64,000 nt of DNA from Sphingomonadales bacterium UBA656 (GCA_002299895.1 DBOC01000011.1:42321-106320); one strand, 5' to 3'; shown: positions 44,398 through 53,807, numbered from the stretch's first letter. Program-made: numbers and translations. The notes: generated from the letters alone by a model not told the origin.

Positions 44398-45009
44398 ATG
44401 CCTAAAATCACCAATGTGGTCTTTGATGTTGGCAAAGTGTTGTTCGAATGGGATCTTCGACATCTCTTTGCAAAACTGATCACGGATAAGGACGAGCTGG
44501 AATATTTCGTTACCCATGTTGTAACCCCCGAATGGCATTTTCAGCATGATGCGGGGCGCGCTTTGGATGGGATGGTTGCCGAGCGAGTCGCGGAATTTCC
44601 CAAATATGCTGCATGGATTGCAGCTTATGCAAGCCGGTTCAATGAAACCATCCCCGGGCCAATCACAGGGTCGCTGGAGATTGTGCAGGAACTCGCCGAG
44701 CGCGATGTGCCATTATATGCGATCACCAATTTCGGCGCAGAATTCTGGGATGGTTTCCGTCCGACACAGCCGATATTCGATCGTTTTCAGGACATAATCG
44801 TGTCGGGGGTCGAAAAACTGGTGAAGCCGGAGCCCGCCATTTACGCACTGGCGTTGCAGCGTTTCGGACTAGAGCCGGGCACGGCAATTTTTATCGACGA
44901 TAATCATGACAATGTCATCAGCGCACGCGAAAACGGTTTTGCTGCGCATCACTTTAAAGACGCCGATTCACTGCGCCGAGAATTGATTGCCCTCGATTTA
45001 TTGCATTAA
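44398..45009 (+). CDS. HAD family hydrolase (HAD-IA)
   Basis: A 203-residue HAD-IA phosphatase-like protein. Motif I is VVFDVGKVLFEWD, where Gly replaces the second Asp; motif II is YAITNFGAEFW; motif III the Lys in KLVKPEPAIY; motif IV AIFIDDNHDNV. The loss of the second Asp of DxD is also seen in YihX-like HAD phosphatases. AGAGGTGGAG lies just upstream of MPKITN. Substrate unknown. Confidence 0.88.
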   Translation: MPKITNVVFDVGKVLFEWDLRHLFAKLITDKDELEYFVTHVVTPEWHFQHDAGRALDGMVAERVAEFPKYAAWIAAYASRFNETIPGPITGSLEIVQELAERDVPLYAITNFGAEFWDGFRPTQPIFDRFQDIIVSGVEKLVKPEPAIYALALQRFGLEPGTAIFIDDNHDNVISARENGFAAHHFKDADSLRRELIALDLLH

Positions 45010-45173
45010 AATTTTGCACGCCGAGTCCTAAAGAACCAAGAAATTAGACAGATTCTCCGCGCCCTCTACCCCTATCCACGCACCAAAAAACATCAGCGCA
45101 AGCCCTTCCATTCGGCGCCCTTCTGTGCTTAAGCGACCAGCGATACTTTCCATTTGCAAGGATGCAATCTCCC

Positions 45174-46382
45174 ATGAATATCCATGAATATCAGGCCAAA
45201 GAACTGCTTGCTAAATTCGGTGTGGCTTGTCCCGCTGGTATCGCAGCACTCAGCGTTGAAGAGGCGGTTGCCGCCGCGAAGCAACTTCCTGGCCCGCTAT
45301 ATGTGGTGAAGTCGCAAATTCATGCTGGTGGACGCGGCAAGGGTAAATTTAAGGAATTGGGTCCCGATGCAAAGGGCGGTGTTCGCTTGGCCTTCAATCT
45401 GGATGAGGTTGAGGCCCATGCTAAGGACATGCTGGGCAATACCCTCGTGACGATCCAGACTGGCCCCGAAGGCAAGCAAGTCAACCGCCTCTACATCACC
45501 GATGGCGCCGACATTAAGCAGGAATTCTACCTCGCATTGTTGGTTGATCGCGCAACCAGCCGTATTGCCATCGTTGCCTCCACCGAAGGCGGCATGAATA
45601 TCGAAGATGTGGCGCATGACAGCCCCGAGAAGATTCACACCATCGTTGTCGATCCAGCAACCGGACTTCAGCCACACCATGGCCGCAGCGTTGCAAAGGC
45701 GCTTGGCCTGACGGGTGATTTGGCCAAGCAGGCACAGACTGTGGTTGCTGGTCTCTATGCCGCGTTTTTGGGTACCGATGCCGAACAGATCGAAATCAAC
45801 CCGCTGGCGGTTTGCGAAGGCAAAAATGGCGACGAGCTTCTAGTGCTTGACGCCAAGGTCGGTTTTGATGGCAATGCGATGTTCCGCCACAAGGACCTCG
45901 CCGAACTGCGCGATTTGACCGAGGAAGACCCTGCCGAGGTTGAAGCTTCGGAATATGACCTCGCTTATATTAAGCTCGACGGCAATATTGGCTGCATGGT
46001 CAATGGCGCTGGTCTTGCCATGGCAACGATGGACATCATCAAGCTAAATGGTGAATTCCCTGCTAACTTCCTCGACGTCGGCGGCGGCGCATCGAAGGAA
46101 AAGGTAACGGCTGCCTTCAAGATCATTTTGAAAGACCCCGCTGTTAAGGGTATTCTTGTGAACATCTTCGGCGGCATCATGAAATGCGACATCATCGCCG
46201 ATGGTATCGTTGCGGCAGCTAAAGAAGTGAACCTGTCGGTACCTCTCGTGGTGCGCTTGGAAGGCACCAATGTGCAGCAGGGCAAGGACATCCTCGCCAA
46301 TAGCGGCCTACCTATCGTATCGGCCAACGACCTTGGCGATGCAGCCGAGAAAATTGTCGCGGAAGTTCGCAAGGCAGCTTAA
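45174..46382 (+). CDS. sucC: Succinyl-CoA ligase (ADP-forming), beta subunit
   Basis: A 402-residue ATP-grasp subunit of the TCA-cycle enzyme. MNIHEYQAKELLAKFGV, VVKSQIHAGGRGKGKFK, EINPLAVCEG and VNIFGGIMKCDIIA are canonical. MNIHEYQ is the usual start. The alpha-subunit gene sucD does not follow; etfB comes next after about 100 bp. Confidence 0.97.
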   Translation: MNIHEYQAKELLAKFGVACPAGIAALSVEEAVAAAKQLPGPLYVVKSQIHAGGRGKGKFKELGPDAKGGVRLAFNLDEVEAHAKDMLGNTLVTIQTGPEGKQVNRLYITDGADIKQEFYLALLVDRATSRIAIVASTEGGMNIEDVAHDSPEKIHTIVVDPATGLQPHHGRSVAKALGLTGDLAKQAQTVVAGLYAAFLGTDAEQIEINPLAVCEGKNGDELLVLDAKVGFDGNAMFRHKDLAELRDLTEEDPAEVEASEYDLAYIKLDGNIGCMVNGAGLAMATMDIIKLNGEFPANFLDVGGGASKEKVTAAFKIILKDPAVKGILVNIFGGIMKCDIIADGIVAAAKEVNLSVPLVVRLEGTNVQQGKDILANSGLPIVSANDLGDAAEKIVAEVRKAA

Positions 46383-46481
46383 TTTATCGAACGCTTGACG
46401 TTCACGTTAACGTTAAGCATAGGCGCACCAGTTTAGGCGGGCATTCACTCGCCGTTTGAGTCGTTATGGAAGGATGAGCAC

Positions 46482-47228
46482 ATGAAGATCATCGTCCCCG
46501 TTAAGCGGGTCATCGATTATAACGTAAAGCCTCGGGTTAAGCCCGATGGTTCGGGTGTTGATTTGGCAAATGTCAAAATGAGCATGAACCCTTTTGACGA
46601 AATCGCGGTTGAAGAAGCGCTGCGTTTGCGTGAAAAGGGCATTGCGACCGAAGTTATCGCGGTGTCGATTGGGCCGGACAAGGCGCAAGAAACGCTGCGC
46701 ACCGCTTTGGCCATGGGCGCAGATCGCGCAATTTTGGTGATTGCGGAAGATGTCGAGCCACTGGGCGTTGCCAAGATCCTCGCAAAGATTGTCGAAGAAG
46801 AACAGCCTGGGCTGGTCATTGTTGGCAAGCAAGCCATTGACGATGACTCCAACCAAACCGGCCAGATGCTTGCCGCGTTGACCGGGCGCCCACAGGGCAC
46901 CTTTGCCAATACGGTGAATGTATCGGGCGACGAAGTGCATGTTGCACGCGAAGTCGATGGCGGTTTGCAGACGGTAGCGTTGAAGATGCCAGCGATCATT
47001 ACGACCGACCTGCGCTTGAACGAGCCACGTTATGCGTCCTTGCCGAATATCATGAAGGCTAAGTCAAAGCCGCTCGCGCAGAAATCACCCGCCGATTATG
47101 GCGTTGACGTTAGCCCGCGCCTCAAAACATTGAAGGTTGTCGAGCCACCCGTGCGTAGCGCAGGTATCAAGGTTGCCGACGTGGACGCGTTGGTCGCAAA
47201 GCTCAAAGAAATGGGAGTGGCCGCATGA
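46482..47228 (+). CDS. etfB: Electron transfer flavoprotein, beta subunit
   Basis: A 248-residue ETF beta with AMP-binding features: KIIVPVKRVIDYNVKPRVKP, NPFDEIAVEEALRLRE, VGKQAIDDDSNQTGQMLA and the recognition loop region DLRLNEPRYASLPNIMKAK. It accepts electrons from acyl-CoA dehydrogenases such as that at 10882-12093. It overlaps etfA by 4 bp. Confidence 0.96.
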   Translation: MKIIVPVKRVIDYNVKPRVKPDGSGVDLANVKMSMNPFDEIAVEEALRLREKGIATEVIAVSIGPDKAQETLRTALAMGADRAILVIAEDVEPLGVAKILAKIVEEEQPGLVIVGKQAIDDDSNQTGQMLAALTGRPQGTFANTVNVSGDEVHVAREVDGGLQTVALKMPAIITTDLRLNEPRYASLPNIMKAKSKPLAQKSPADYGVDVSPRLKTLKVVEPPVRSAGIKVADVDALVAKLKEMGVAA

Positions 47229-48154
47229 AGACCCTCGTTTATGCCGAACATGACAATGCATCATTAAAGGATGCAACTTTGGCTGTCGTCACCGCTGCAT
47301 CGCAGTTGGGCGAAGTGCATATCCTCGTTGCGGGCGCAGGCTGCGGCGCGGTTGCAGATGCAGCTGCCAATATTGCTGGTGTGAGCACCGTACATGTGGC
47401 CGATGACGCGATATATGCGCAGCAATTGGCCGAAAATGTCGCACCCTTGGTTGCATCGTTGATGGCAACGCATGACGCATTCCTTGCGCCTGCTACATCA
47501 AATGGCAAGAACATCGCGCCACGCGTAGCTGCGTTGCTGGACGTCATGCAAATCTCTGACATTCTGTCGGTTGAGAGCGCAGATACGTTCACGCGTCCCA
47601 TCTATGCTGGTAACGCGATTGCCACGGTGCAATCGTCTGATGCTAAGAAGGTTATCACCGTGCGCGGTACAGCCTTTGCCAAGGCACAAGAAACCGGCGG
47701 TTCGGCGACAATCGCAGCGGTTGCAAGCACAGGAGATGCCGGTACGTCATCATTCCTGTCGGCAGAAATCGCCAAGCAAGAACGTCCTGAACTTACATCT
47801 GCCAAAATCATCGTATCGGGCGGCCGTGCGTTGAAGGATGCGGAAACCTTTGCGGCGACCATCCTGCCCTTGGCTGATAAGCTTGGCGCTGGCGTCGGCG
47901 CCAGCCGCGCCGCTGTAGACGCGGGCTTTGTGCCTAACGACTATCAGGTTGGCCAGACCGGCAAGATCGTCGCTCCAGAAGTATATGTCGCGGTCGGCAT
48001 CTCCGGCGCGATCCAGCATCTTGCAGGTATGAAGGACTCCAAGGTCATCATCGCGATCAACAAGGACGAAGACGCACCGATATTCCAAGTTGCCGATATC
48101 GGCCTCGTCGGTGACCTGTTTACCATAGTGCCTGAGATGGTCGGGAAGCTTTAA
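47225..48154 (+). CDS. etfA: Electron transfer flavoprotein, alpha subunit
   Basis: A 309-residue ETF alpha. The FAD domain has IIVSGGRALKDAETF, GASRAAVDAGFVPNDYQVGQ and TGKIVAPEVYVAVGISGAIQ; NKDEDAPIFQVADIGLVGDL is the C-terminal signature. It pairs with etfB and ends in a strong terminator. Confidence 0.97.
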   Translation: MKTLVYAEHDNASLKDATLAVVTAASQLGEVHILVAGAGCGAVADAAANIAGVSTVHVADDAIYAQQLAENVAPLVASLMATHDAFLAPATSNGKNIAPRVAALLDVMQISDILSVESADTFTRPIYAGNAIATVQSSDAKKVITVRGTAFAKAQETGGSATIAAVASTGDAGTSSFLSAEIAKQERPELTSAKIIVSGGRALKDAETFAATILPLADKLGAGVGASRAAVDAGFVPNDYQVGQTGKIVAPEVYVAVGISGAIQHLAGMKDSKVIIAINKDEDAPIFQVADIGLVGDLFTIVPEMVGKL

Positions 48155-48180
48155 TAGCTTGCAATAAAATGTAAATTTTT

Positions 48181-48209
48181 AAGGGCGGGCAGAAATGTCC
48201 GCCCTTTTT
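48181..48209 (+). terminator. Intrinsic terminator of etfBA
   Basis: AAGGGCGGGC pairs with GTCCGCCCTT across AGAAAT (10 bp with one wobble), followed by TTT, 26 bp after etfA. Confidence 0.9.
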
Positions 48210-48342
48210 GCTTGACTTAGCCGCCGCTTGCCGTATTGTTGTTGGAGCAGCAATCATGCTGTGTTTGTCCGACATGCCATGCTCAGTCTGGAATAGATTG
48301 TAGCTTTCACGGTATTCGGTACGGTAAGAAAGGAACTTGCTA

Positions 48343-49530
48343 ATGAGCAAGATATCATTGCACGCGGCTGACGTGACTAAATTCAGCTATCACACCCTCC
48401 GTACAATCAGCAGCCCTGATGACACAAAAAATGGTCGCACTATATATTGCGGACATGCGCCCGCACGCTCGTTTTTAACTTTGCCAGATGACGAGAATGT
48501 TCGGACTTATCTCGTTGACGCTGAAGGCAAAAAACGGAAGCGGCTTACTGATGTTCATCGTGAAATTCGCGATACGCTTCGTAATCGTCCTGAGGATTTC
48601 CCCACGCTAAACAGTGGTATCGTGTTGGTGGCTCGCGGCGCGGAGGTAGATGATAAAAACAAAATCATCGAGCTTCGTGGTGCCAGTATAATTAACGGAT
48701 CGCAAACGCGTGGTGAATTAGACAACTACATTCAGCATTGTGGCGCTAACCAGCTAGTTGCTCACGACGTGCACGCAAAATTTGAAATAATTGTTACCGA
48801 CGATGACGATTTAATTGCAGAGATTTCTATTGCTCGTAATTTTCAAAACGACGTCGCAAGAATTTCAATTGCGGGTCGCCGTCAACAGCTAGAAGAGCTA
48901 GAGATCGCCTTGCAATCTGAAATACCGGACATCAAGTTGAGGAAATCCGAGACTGACCGTGCGGATGATTTCTATGACACCGAAAAGCTTATTCAGGTAG
49001 TAACAGCGCTAGTGCCAAGTGAGCTGTGGTTTAACGCAAAAGAATCGAACGACCCTCGGAAGAGCTATACCTACTCTGCTAAGTCAAAATGCTTACGTGA
49101 GTTCCAAGAACTGCATAAGGCAGCGAAAGAGCCGGCAGGTGGTAATTCTGATCAGCAAAAGCGGTATCAGTTTTTTATCGATATGGCTCCGACCGCATAC
49201 CTGCTTTACGAAAAGTGGATCACGCATCAGGGATTTAACGGCTCACGTTTGAGGTCTATTGAACGCGACAAAGATGGGAATACAACGCGTGTTCCAGACG
49301 GTATGGTCTTCCCGATGATCTCCGCCCTTTCTGCGTTTGTCAAAAAAGAAGATGGCAAGTGGGTGTATTCGCCTTCAAAAAGCTTCAATGATGATGACCT
49401 GATCCAAGCAGCCATCAGTCAATACAAGGAAACCGCTGGGAGTAATCCGGGTACAATGGGTAAAACACACTCAGTTTATTCGTCGCTATTTCAACTTACA
49501 TCAATTTTTAAGCGGCTAGATCCATCTTGA
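48343..49530 (+). CDS. AIPR family protein, candidate phage-defence gene
   Basis: A 395-residue protein resembling the AIPR (abortive infection phage resistance) family. The diagnostic part is TLNSGIVLVARGAEV, then LRGASIINGSQTRGELDNY, HAKFEIIVTDDDD and SIARNFQNDVARISIAGRR; the C-terminal half is helical and family-specific. A related AIPR family accompanies abortive infection systems, with unclear biochemistry. AAGGAAC precedes MSKISLH. It stands alone between the etfBA terminator and a hairpin at 49563, and its base use is more AT-rich than its neighbours, pointing to transfer. Confidence 0.75.
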   Translation: MSKISLHAADVTKFSYHTLRTISSPDDTKNGRTIYCGHAPARSFLTLPDDENVRTYLVDAEGKKRKRLTDVHREIRDTLRNRPEDFPTLNSGIVLVARGAEVDDKNKIIELRGASIINGSQTRGELDNYIQHCGANQLVAHDVHAKFEIIVTDDDDLIAEISIARNFQNDVARISIAGRRQQLEELEIALQSEIPDIKLRKSETDRADDFYDTEKLIQVVTALVPSELWFNAKESNDPRKSYTYSAKSKCLREFQELHKAAKEPAGGNSDQQKRYQFFIDMAPTAYLLYEKWITHQGFNGSRLRSIERDKDGNTTRVPDGMVFPMISALSAFVKKEDGKWVYSPSKSFNDDDLIQAAISQYKETAGSNPGTMGKTHSVYSSLFQLTSIFKRLDPS

Positions 49531-49562
49531 CCCTCAACCTTTTCAACAAAACTTAAATCCAA

Positions 49563-49594
49563 TTAACCGTCCCGGATTTGTTCGGGGCGGTTAA
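49563..49594. terminator. Hairpin after the AIPR gene
   Basis: TTAACCGTCCCG pairs with CGGGGCGGTTAA (12 bp, one wobble) across 8 bases, 32 bp after the stop. There is no T-run, so it is a hairpin of terminator position but unusual form. Confidence 0.55.
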
Positions 49595-49618
49595 ATCGCC
49601 TCGTCAAAACCCGCTTAA

Positions 49619-49729
49619 AAAACTACCCAAATTTTCACCCAAATTATCGACGGCATCGCAGCCTTCGGTCATGATGACAGTTGGCAATCCGACTCCGGAG
49701 ACCTAACCGAAGACGAACGCGCCGCCTGA
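49619..49729 (+). pseudogene. Possible 3' gene remnant
   Basis: A start-less open frame after a TAA reads KTTQIFTQIIDGIAAFGHDD and ends in DLTEDERAA before a TGA. It has coding-like composition but no start. A direct repeat ACCCAAATT occurs twice near its left end. It may be the tail of a gene broken when the AIPR segment arrived. Confidence 0.25.
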
Positions 49730-49746
49730 CTCTGCGAACATCTTGG

Positions 49747-51060
49747 CTAAGGCAGCAAGTCCGCTGGCACGGTGGGCTCGCTCAATATTTTTTCCATCCG
49801 GCGCCAACGTTCGGTCGGGTCGGGATTGCCGCGCTCAATATAAGCGCGGACCAGATCTTTGCCCCAGCCATAGTTGATCACATAGCTGCGATAATGGTCA
49901 GTGAACTTCACCGATTGTTCCGCGCGCGCCGGCGAGAGCAACAGATATTTCTGCGTTAATTCAAGTGCCTGCGCACGTGTAACCGCACCATCGAGATACA
50001 TTTTCGCGATTGTTAACCGCGCGCCCGATAGCGCCTCGGTCATTTGCTGCATTTTCCAAAACGCTTCTGCAGAATTGGGGTCAAGTCCCGCCATCGGGTA
50101 CAGAATATCGCGTTCAAATGCCAAGCGTTCTGCCGCAGGGAATGCCAGATCGATGCCATAATTGGCGCTGCCTTCGGATAAAACGCTCGTCGGGCTATAG
50201 AGCGGATTTACCTCATATTCCTTCCAGCCTTTTTTGCGCGCCATTTGTTCTTCGACCATCAGGTTCAGCACATGGTGGCCGGGATAGCCTTCATGACAGC
50301 CCAAATCGACCGCGCGACTGATACGGATTGGCAGGTCGGTGTTAATCTGGATCAAGCTTTTATAATTGCCCCTATAATAATTATAACCTGACCAAGGTTT
50401 GCCCGTGACAAACTCCATCACGAATGTCTCGCCCGCTGGTAAATTGATAAATTGCGCCGTGCGCCGTTTGCATTCGGAAATTGCAGCATCAAACACAGGC
50501 TGCAAGCGGTCCTTAGGAATGACATAACGCTCATTGAAAGCATCGACGCGTGCGGCGAGAGGCCCAGTCCCGGGGATCAGCGTTTCAAGTTTAGCCAGTA
50601 TGGCATCATAATGTGCCAGCGGCTTCAAATCCGGCACCGTCGCAAACTGACCCCGCGCTTCATCATTGAACGCAAATGTCCGGCCCTGCAGCATCTGCAA
50701 CCGAGTATCGGCAGCAATGAGCATTCCACGCAGCGCAACTGCACGGCGGCGGTCCGATTCCACCTTGATCGAAGGCAATGTCCCATCAATGGCGGCCGTC
50801 AAGACGCGCGCTGCGGCAATCAATTGTGCCAGAGACCGCGGATTTGCCGTCGCCGCTGCTTGCAACGCAGGCGGGCCATAAAAAGCATCGACATACTCCG
50901 CTTCATGCGTTCCTGCCTCAAGCGTCAAGCGGACATAGGCATCGGAAATATCGGCAATTGACATCGCCGGTGCAGCGACAGTTTCAGAGGCCGCTGGAGC
51001 AACGGTAGCGCTAACTGTCACCAGCAAAGCGAAGGGAAGGATAAGGTAGCGAAGGTTCAT
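49747..51060 (-). CDS. DUF885 family metallopeptidase
   Basis: A 437-residue secreted protein with a signal peptide (LILPFALLVTVSATVAPAAS). The zinc-binding HEGYPGHH motif in LGCHEGYPGHHVLNL, with the downstream Glu in SPTSVLSEGSANYG, places it in the DUF885 gluzincin group. It probably degrades peptides in the periplasm. Start overlaps the nhaA stop (ATGA). Confidence 0.9.
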   Translation of the reverse strand: MNLRYLILPFALLVTVSATVAPAASETVAAPAMSIADISDAYVRLTLEAGTHEAEYVDAFYGPPALQAAATANPRSLAQLIAAARVLTAAIDGTLPSIKVESDRRRAVALRGMLIAADTRLQMLQGRTFAFNDEARGQFATVPDLKPLAHYDAILAKLETLIPGTGPLAARVDAFNERYVIPKDRLQPVFDAAISECKRRTAQFINLPAGETFVMEFVTGKPWSGYNYYRGNYKSLIQINTDLPIRISRAVDLGCHEGYPGHHVLNLMVEEQMARKKGWKEYEVNPLYSPTSVLSEGSANYGIDLAFPAAERLAFERDILYPMAGLDPNSAEAFWKMQQMTEALSGARLTIAKMYLDGAVTRAQALELTQKYLLLSPARAEQSVKFTDHYRSYVINYGWGKDLVRAYIERGNPDPTERWRRMEKILSEPTVPADLLP

Positions 51061-52277
51061 ATCGTGCTTTCAATTATATCTTTTTGCGGCGCGGCAAAGC
51101 GCAGGATTAGATAGCCAATTATCGCCGACAGTATAGAGCCCATGAGAACCCCAATTTTGACAGCATCGCCCTGATCCGCGCCGGTAAAGGCAAGGCCGCC
51201 AATAAATAAGCTCATCGTAAAGCCAATGCCGCACAACAAAGCGACGCCATAGACTTGCATCCAGCTTGCATGTGCCGGACGTGCAGCAATGCCCAGTTTA
51301 ACCACAATCCAAACGCTTGTAAAAATGCCAAACTGTTTACCCAAAAACAGGCCCATCGCGATACCGAGCGGCAGCGGCGCAATGAGCGCAGCAAGGTTGA
51401 CACCTGCGAACGAGACGCCCGCATTGGCAAAGCCAAAGATCGGTACGATAAAAAATGCAACGGGCTTTACCAGCACATGCTCCAGCCGATGGAGTGCAGA
51501 ATCTTCGGCGTCAGGCGCAGCAAGCGTTCGGCGGAACGGAATGGCAAATGCCGCCATCACGCCGGCGATGGTGGCGTGCACGCCGGATAACAATGTCGCA
51601 TACCATAACAGGGCCGCGAGGATGAGATATGGCCAAAGGGCATTTACCCGAAAGCGGTTGAGCATCATCATAGATAGCCAAATGCCGCCAACTGTGATCA
51701 GCGCGGCGATGTTCAACTCCTCCGTGTAGAATAAAGCTATAATCGCCACTGCGCCCATATCGTCCACAATGGCAACCGTTGTCAGAAACAGTTTCAAAGA
51801 AGCGGGGGCTCGGCTGCCCAGCAGCGCAAGCACGCCAATGGCAAATGCAATGTCGGTAGCCGCCGGTATAGCCCAACCACGCTGCAATGCAGGATCCCCG
51901 GCGGCCACAGCGAGATAAATAATCGCCGGAACAATCATACCTGCCGCTGCGGCGACCATAGGAAGCGCGCGGTCGGCCCAAGTGGACAAATGTCCGTCAA
52001 CAAATTCGCGCTTAATCTCCAGCCCGACGAGCAGGAAGAAAATTGCCATCAGGCCATCATTTATCCAAAGGTGAACGGTCATCGGGCCAAGCTTTGGCGT
52101 CAACTCCGGGCCGATTATCAAATGTAAAATATGACTATAGCTTGCAGCGATAGACGAATTAGCAATAATCATGGCCAATGCGGCGGCCGCCATTAACAAA
52201 ATACCCCCCGCTGCTTCACCAGATAAAAATGCCCGTAAAGCAGAAGTTTTGGCGTATTGTTCTTTATTTCCGATCAT
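51057..52277 (-). CDS. nhaA: Na+/H+ antiporter NhaA
   Basis: A 406-residue antiporter with about twelve membrane segments. The paired transport aspartates are in TTVAIVDDMGAVAIIALFYT, and LINDGLMAIFFLLVGLEIKR-like DGLMAIFFLLVGLEIKREF, GWAIPAATDIAFAIGVL and GIGFTMSLFIGGLAF are canonical. Start at MIGNKEQ for AAGGA 6 bases upstream; ATG 6 bases earlier is less well spaced. Coupled to the DUF885 gene. Confidence 0.95.
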   Translation of the reverse strand: MIGNKEQYAKTSALRAFLSGEAAGGILLMAAAALAMIIANSSIAASYSHILHLIIGPELTPKLGPMTVHLWINDGLMAIFFLLVGLEIKREFVDGHLSTWADRALPMVAAAAGMIVPAIIYLAVAAGDPALQRGWAIPAATDIAFAIGVLALLGSRAPASLKLFLTTVAIVDDMGAVAIIALFYTEELNIAALITVGGIWLSMMMLNRFRVNALWPYLILAALLWYATLLSGVHATIAGVMAAFAIPFRRTLAAPDAEDSALHRLEHVLVKPVAFFIVPIFGFANAGVSFAGVNLAALIAPLPLGIAMGLFLGKQFGIFTSVWIVVKLGIAARPAHASWMQVYGVALLCGIGFTMSLFIGGLAFTGADQGDAVKIGVLMGSILSAIIGYLILRFAAPQKDIIESTI

Positions 52278-52394
52278 CACCATTCCTTATGGCGAATCGG
52301 TCAAAAAATGGCAAGTAAAGGCAAAAAAATATAGCAATTGCCTTGCTTTAGCGTCCTATCTCTGTTTATAACCTTCGTTAAGGGGGCAGGGACC

Positions 52395-52913
52395 ATGGCC
52401 AAAATAATGTCCAAAAAGTCTTTTGTCGAAGAGAACATTTCAATGCGCGCACAGTCGCCTCTTCACCTAACCGAGGGTCAAAAGGCTTGCCTCCGGCTGG
52501 TGGTGCAGCATCAAACTTCTAAGGAAATAGCCCGGACATTGGGCATATCACCCTTCACTGTGGATCAACGACTTGATGCCGCAAGACGCAAACTAAATGC
52601 CACAAGTCGTAAAGACGCTGCCAAGTTATTCGCAACGCTTGACCAAGGCGGTATATACCAACCGTTCGTATACGAAACGCCGATGCTTGAATCCGCTGAC
52701 GATGCCGTTAGCCAAAACAGCCTTCCCGACGGATGGTGGCGGAGATTGGCGAAATTAGTCTCGTTCATTTCCGTGCCACCCATCGGGGGAGAAAGACATG
52801 AATTATCCAGTAGGGAAATTCTGGTTTTTGCGCTGAATTTGTCATTTTTCAGCACGTTGGTGATGGCTTTTGTTGTTGTGGTCTTAACGGGCACGTTGCG
52901 GCTGTTTCAATAA
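52395..52913 (+). CDS. LuxR-type HTH protein with a C-terminal membrane anchor
   Basis: A 172-residue protein with a LuxR/GerE-type helix-turn-helix at about residues 26-77 (LTEGQKACLRLVVQHQTSKE, then IARTLGISPFTVDQRLDAAR) and one hydrophobic segment near the C-terminus (VFALNLSFFSTLVMAFVVVV). There is no receiver or ligand domain. GGCAGGGA lies just before the start. It probably works as a membrane-tethered DNA-binding regulator. It heads the five-gene run containing the NfrB-like glycosyltransferase. Confidence 0.82.
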   Translation: MAKIMSKKSFVEENISMRAQSPLHLTEGQKACLRLVVQHQTSKEIARTLGISPFTVDQRLDAARRKLNATSRKDAAKLFATLDQGGIYQPFVYETPMLESADDAVSQNSLPDGWWRRLAKLVSFISVPPIGGERHELSSREILVFALNLSFFSTLVMAFVVVVLTGTLRLFQ

Positions 52914-52961
52914 CCTGTCTCCTCGTCGGCTGAAAATGCCTAAACATGAGGAAATTTCGAC

Positions 52962-53297
52962 ATGGTACATATCGAGCACGAGACAGCCAAACAATTGGCA
53001 TCGGACATTACTTCCGCACATCTAGCTATTGATCAAGCTCTCGCGGACTTAGCTACCCTTACCTCCTCCGTAATTGATGCTTGCCGTCATTCGGATGCAT
53101 CTTTGGCACAATCGCAGGCTGCGATCGAAGGCGCTGCCGTTGGCCTTTCAAAAATGGTCGATGCACGCAAAGGGTTTATGCATGCCCACCGCAGGATTGC
53201 GGTCGCGCAACGGGATAGTAACTTGCAAGAGATAAATTTTGGTTGCGCGCCCGGTCCGTTAACCCGGCCATCCGCTCTTCGGGTTGTAAACGGTTGA
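52962..53297 (+). CDS. Hypothetical protein, helical
   Basis: A 111-residue protein, mostly alpha-helical (ETAKQLASDITSAHLAIDQ, QSQAAIEGAAVGLSKMVDAR), with no signal peptide or membrane segment. No family recognised. It lies 48 bp after the HTH gene on the same strand and may be a small partner of the locus. Confidence 0.65.
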   Translation: MVHIEHETAKQLASDITSAHLAIDQALADLATLTSSVIDACRHSDASLAQSQAAIEGAAVGLSKMVDARKGFMHAHRRIAVAQRDSNLQEINFGCAPGPLTRPSALRVVNG

Positions 53298-53349
53298 GCT
53301 AGGATATTCTTGCCCGTTCTCGGGTTGCAACAAAAGGACGGGCAAGAAC

Positions 53350-53784
53350 ATGGATACCATATTGCTGGCATTTTATTCCGCGCTTTTGCTGTGCGCGGTT
53401 TATGCCAGCGTAAATGGTGGCCGCACAGGCAAGGCAGGCTCGGCTATTTTTGTCTTGGCATCCGTGTTGACCGTCGCTGCGGCGCGTATGCACCCCAGTT
53501 GGGCTGGAACGTCGCTAGGGCTGTTTGCAGTTGACGCAGGCTGCTTGCTGGCGTTGTTGATATTGGCGCTGGCGAGCAATCGATTTTGGCCGATTTGGGC
53601 TTTGGGGTTTCAAATCGTCGCGGTTGCGACGCACCTTGCCACCCTATCCATTCCGGATGTCGTGCCAAAATCATTTCAGGCCCTACTGTCTTTTTGGGCC
53701 ATCCCGATATTGTGGGTCATGGTCGCCGGCACACACAAAGATATGCAGTATGAACTAGGCACAGGTCGGTACGGCGGCGCTTAA
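53350..53784 (+). CDS. Hypothetical small membrane protein
   Basis: A 144-residue protein with four predicted membrane helices (LLAFYSALLLCAVYAS, IFVLASVLTVAAARM, LLALLILALASNRFWPIWAL, FWAIPILWVMVAGT). No family recognised. It precedes the NfrB-like gene by 23 bp and might be an inner-membrane partner of it. Confidence 0.7.
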   Translation: MDTILLAFYSALLLCAVYASVNGGRTGKAGSAIFVLASVLTVAAARMHPSWAGTSLGLFAVDAGCLLALLILALASNRFWPIWALGFQIVAVATHLATLSIPDVVPKSFQALLSFWAIPILWVMVAGTHKDMQYELGTGRYGGA

Positions 53785-53807
53785 CGATTCATAAAAATCA
53801 CTACTAG

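Noticed and set aside
48120..48350. Minus-strand open frame after etfA
   Set aside because: It reads through the etfBA terminator and overlaps etfA; the peptide is composed of hairpin bases.
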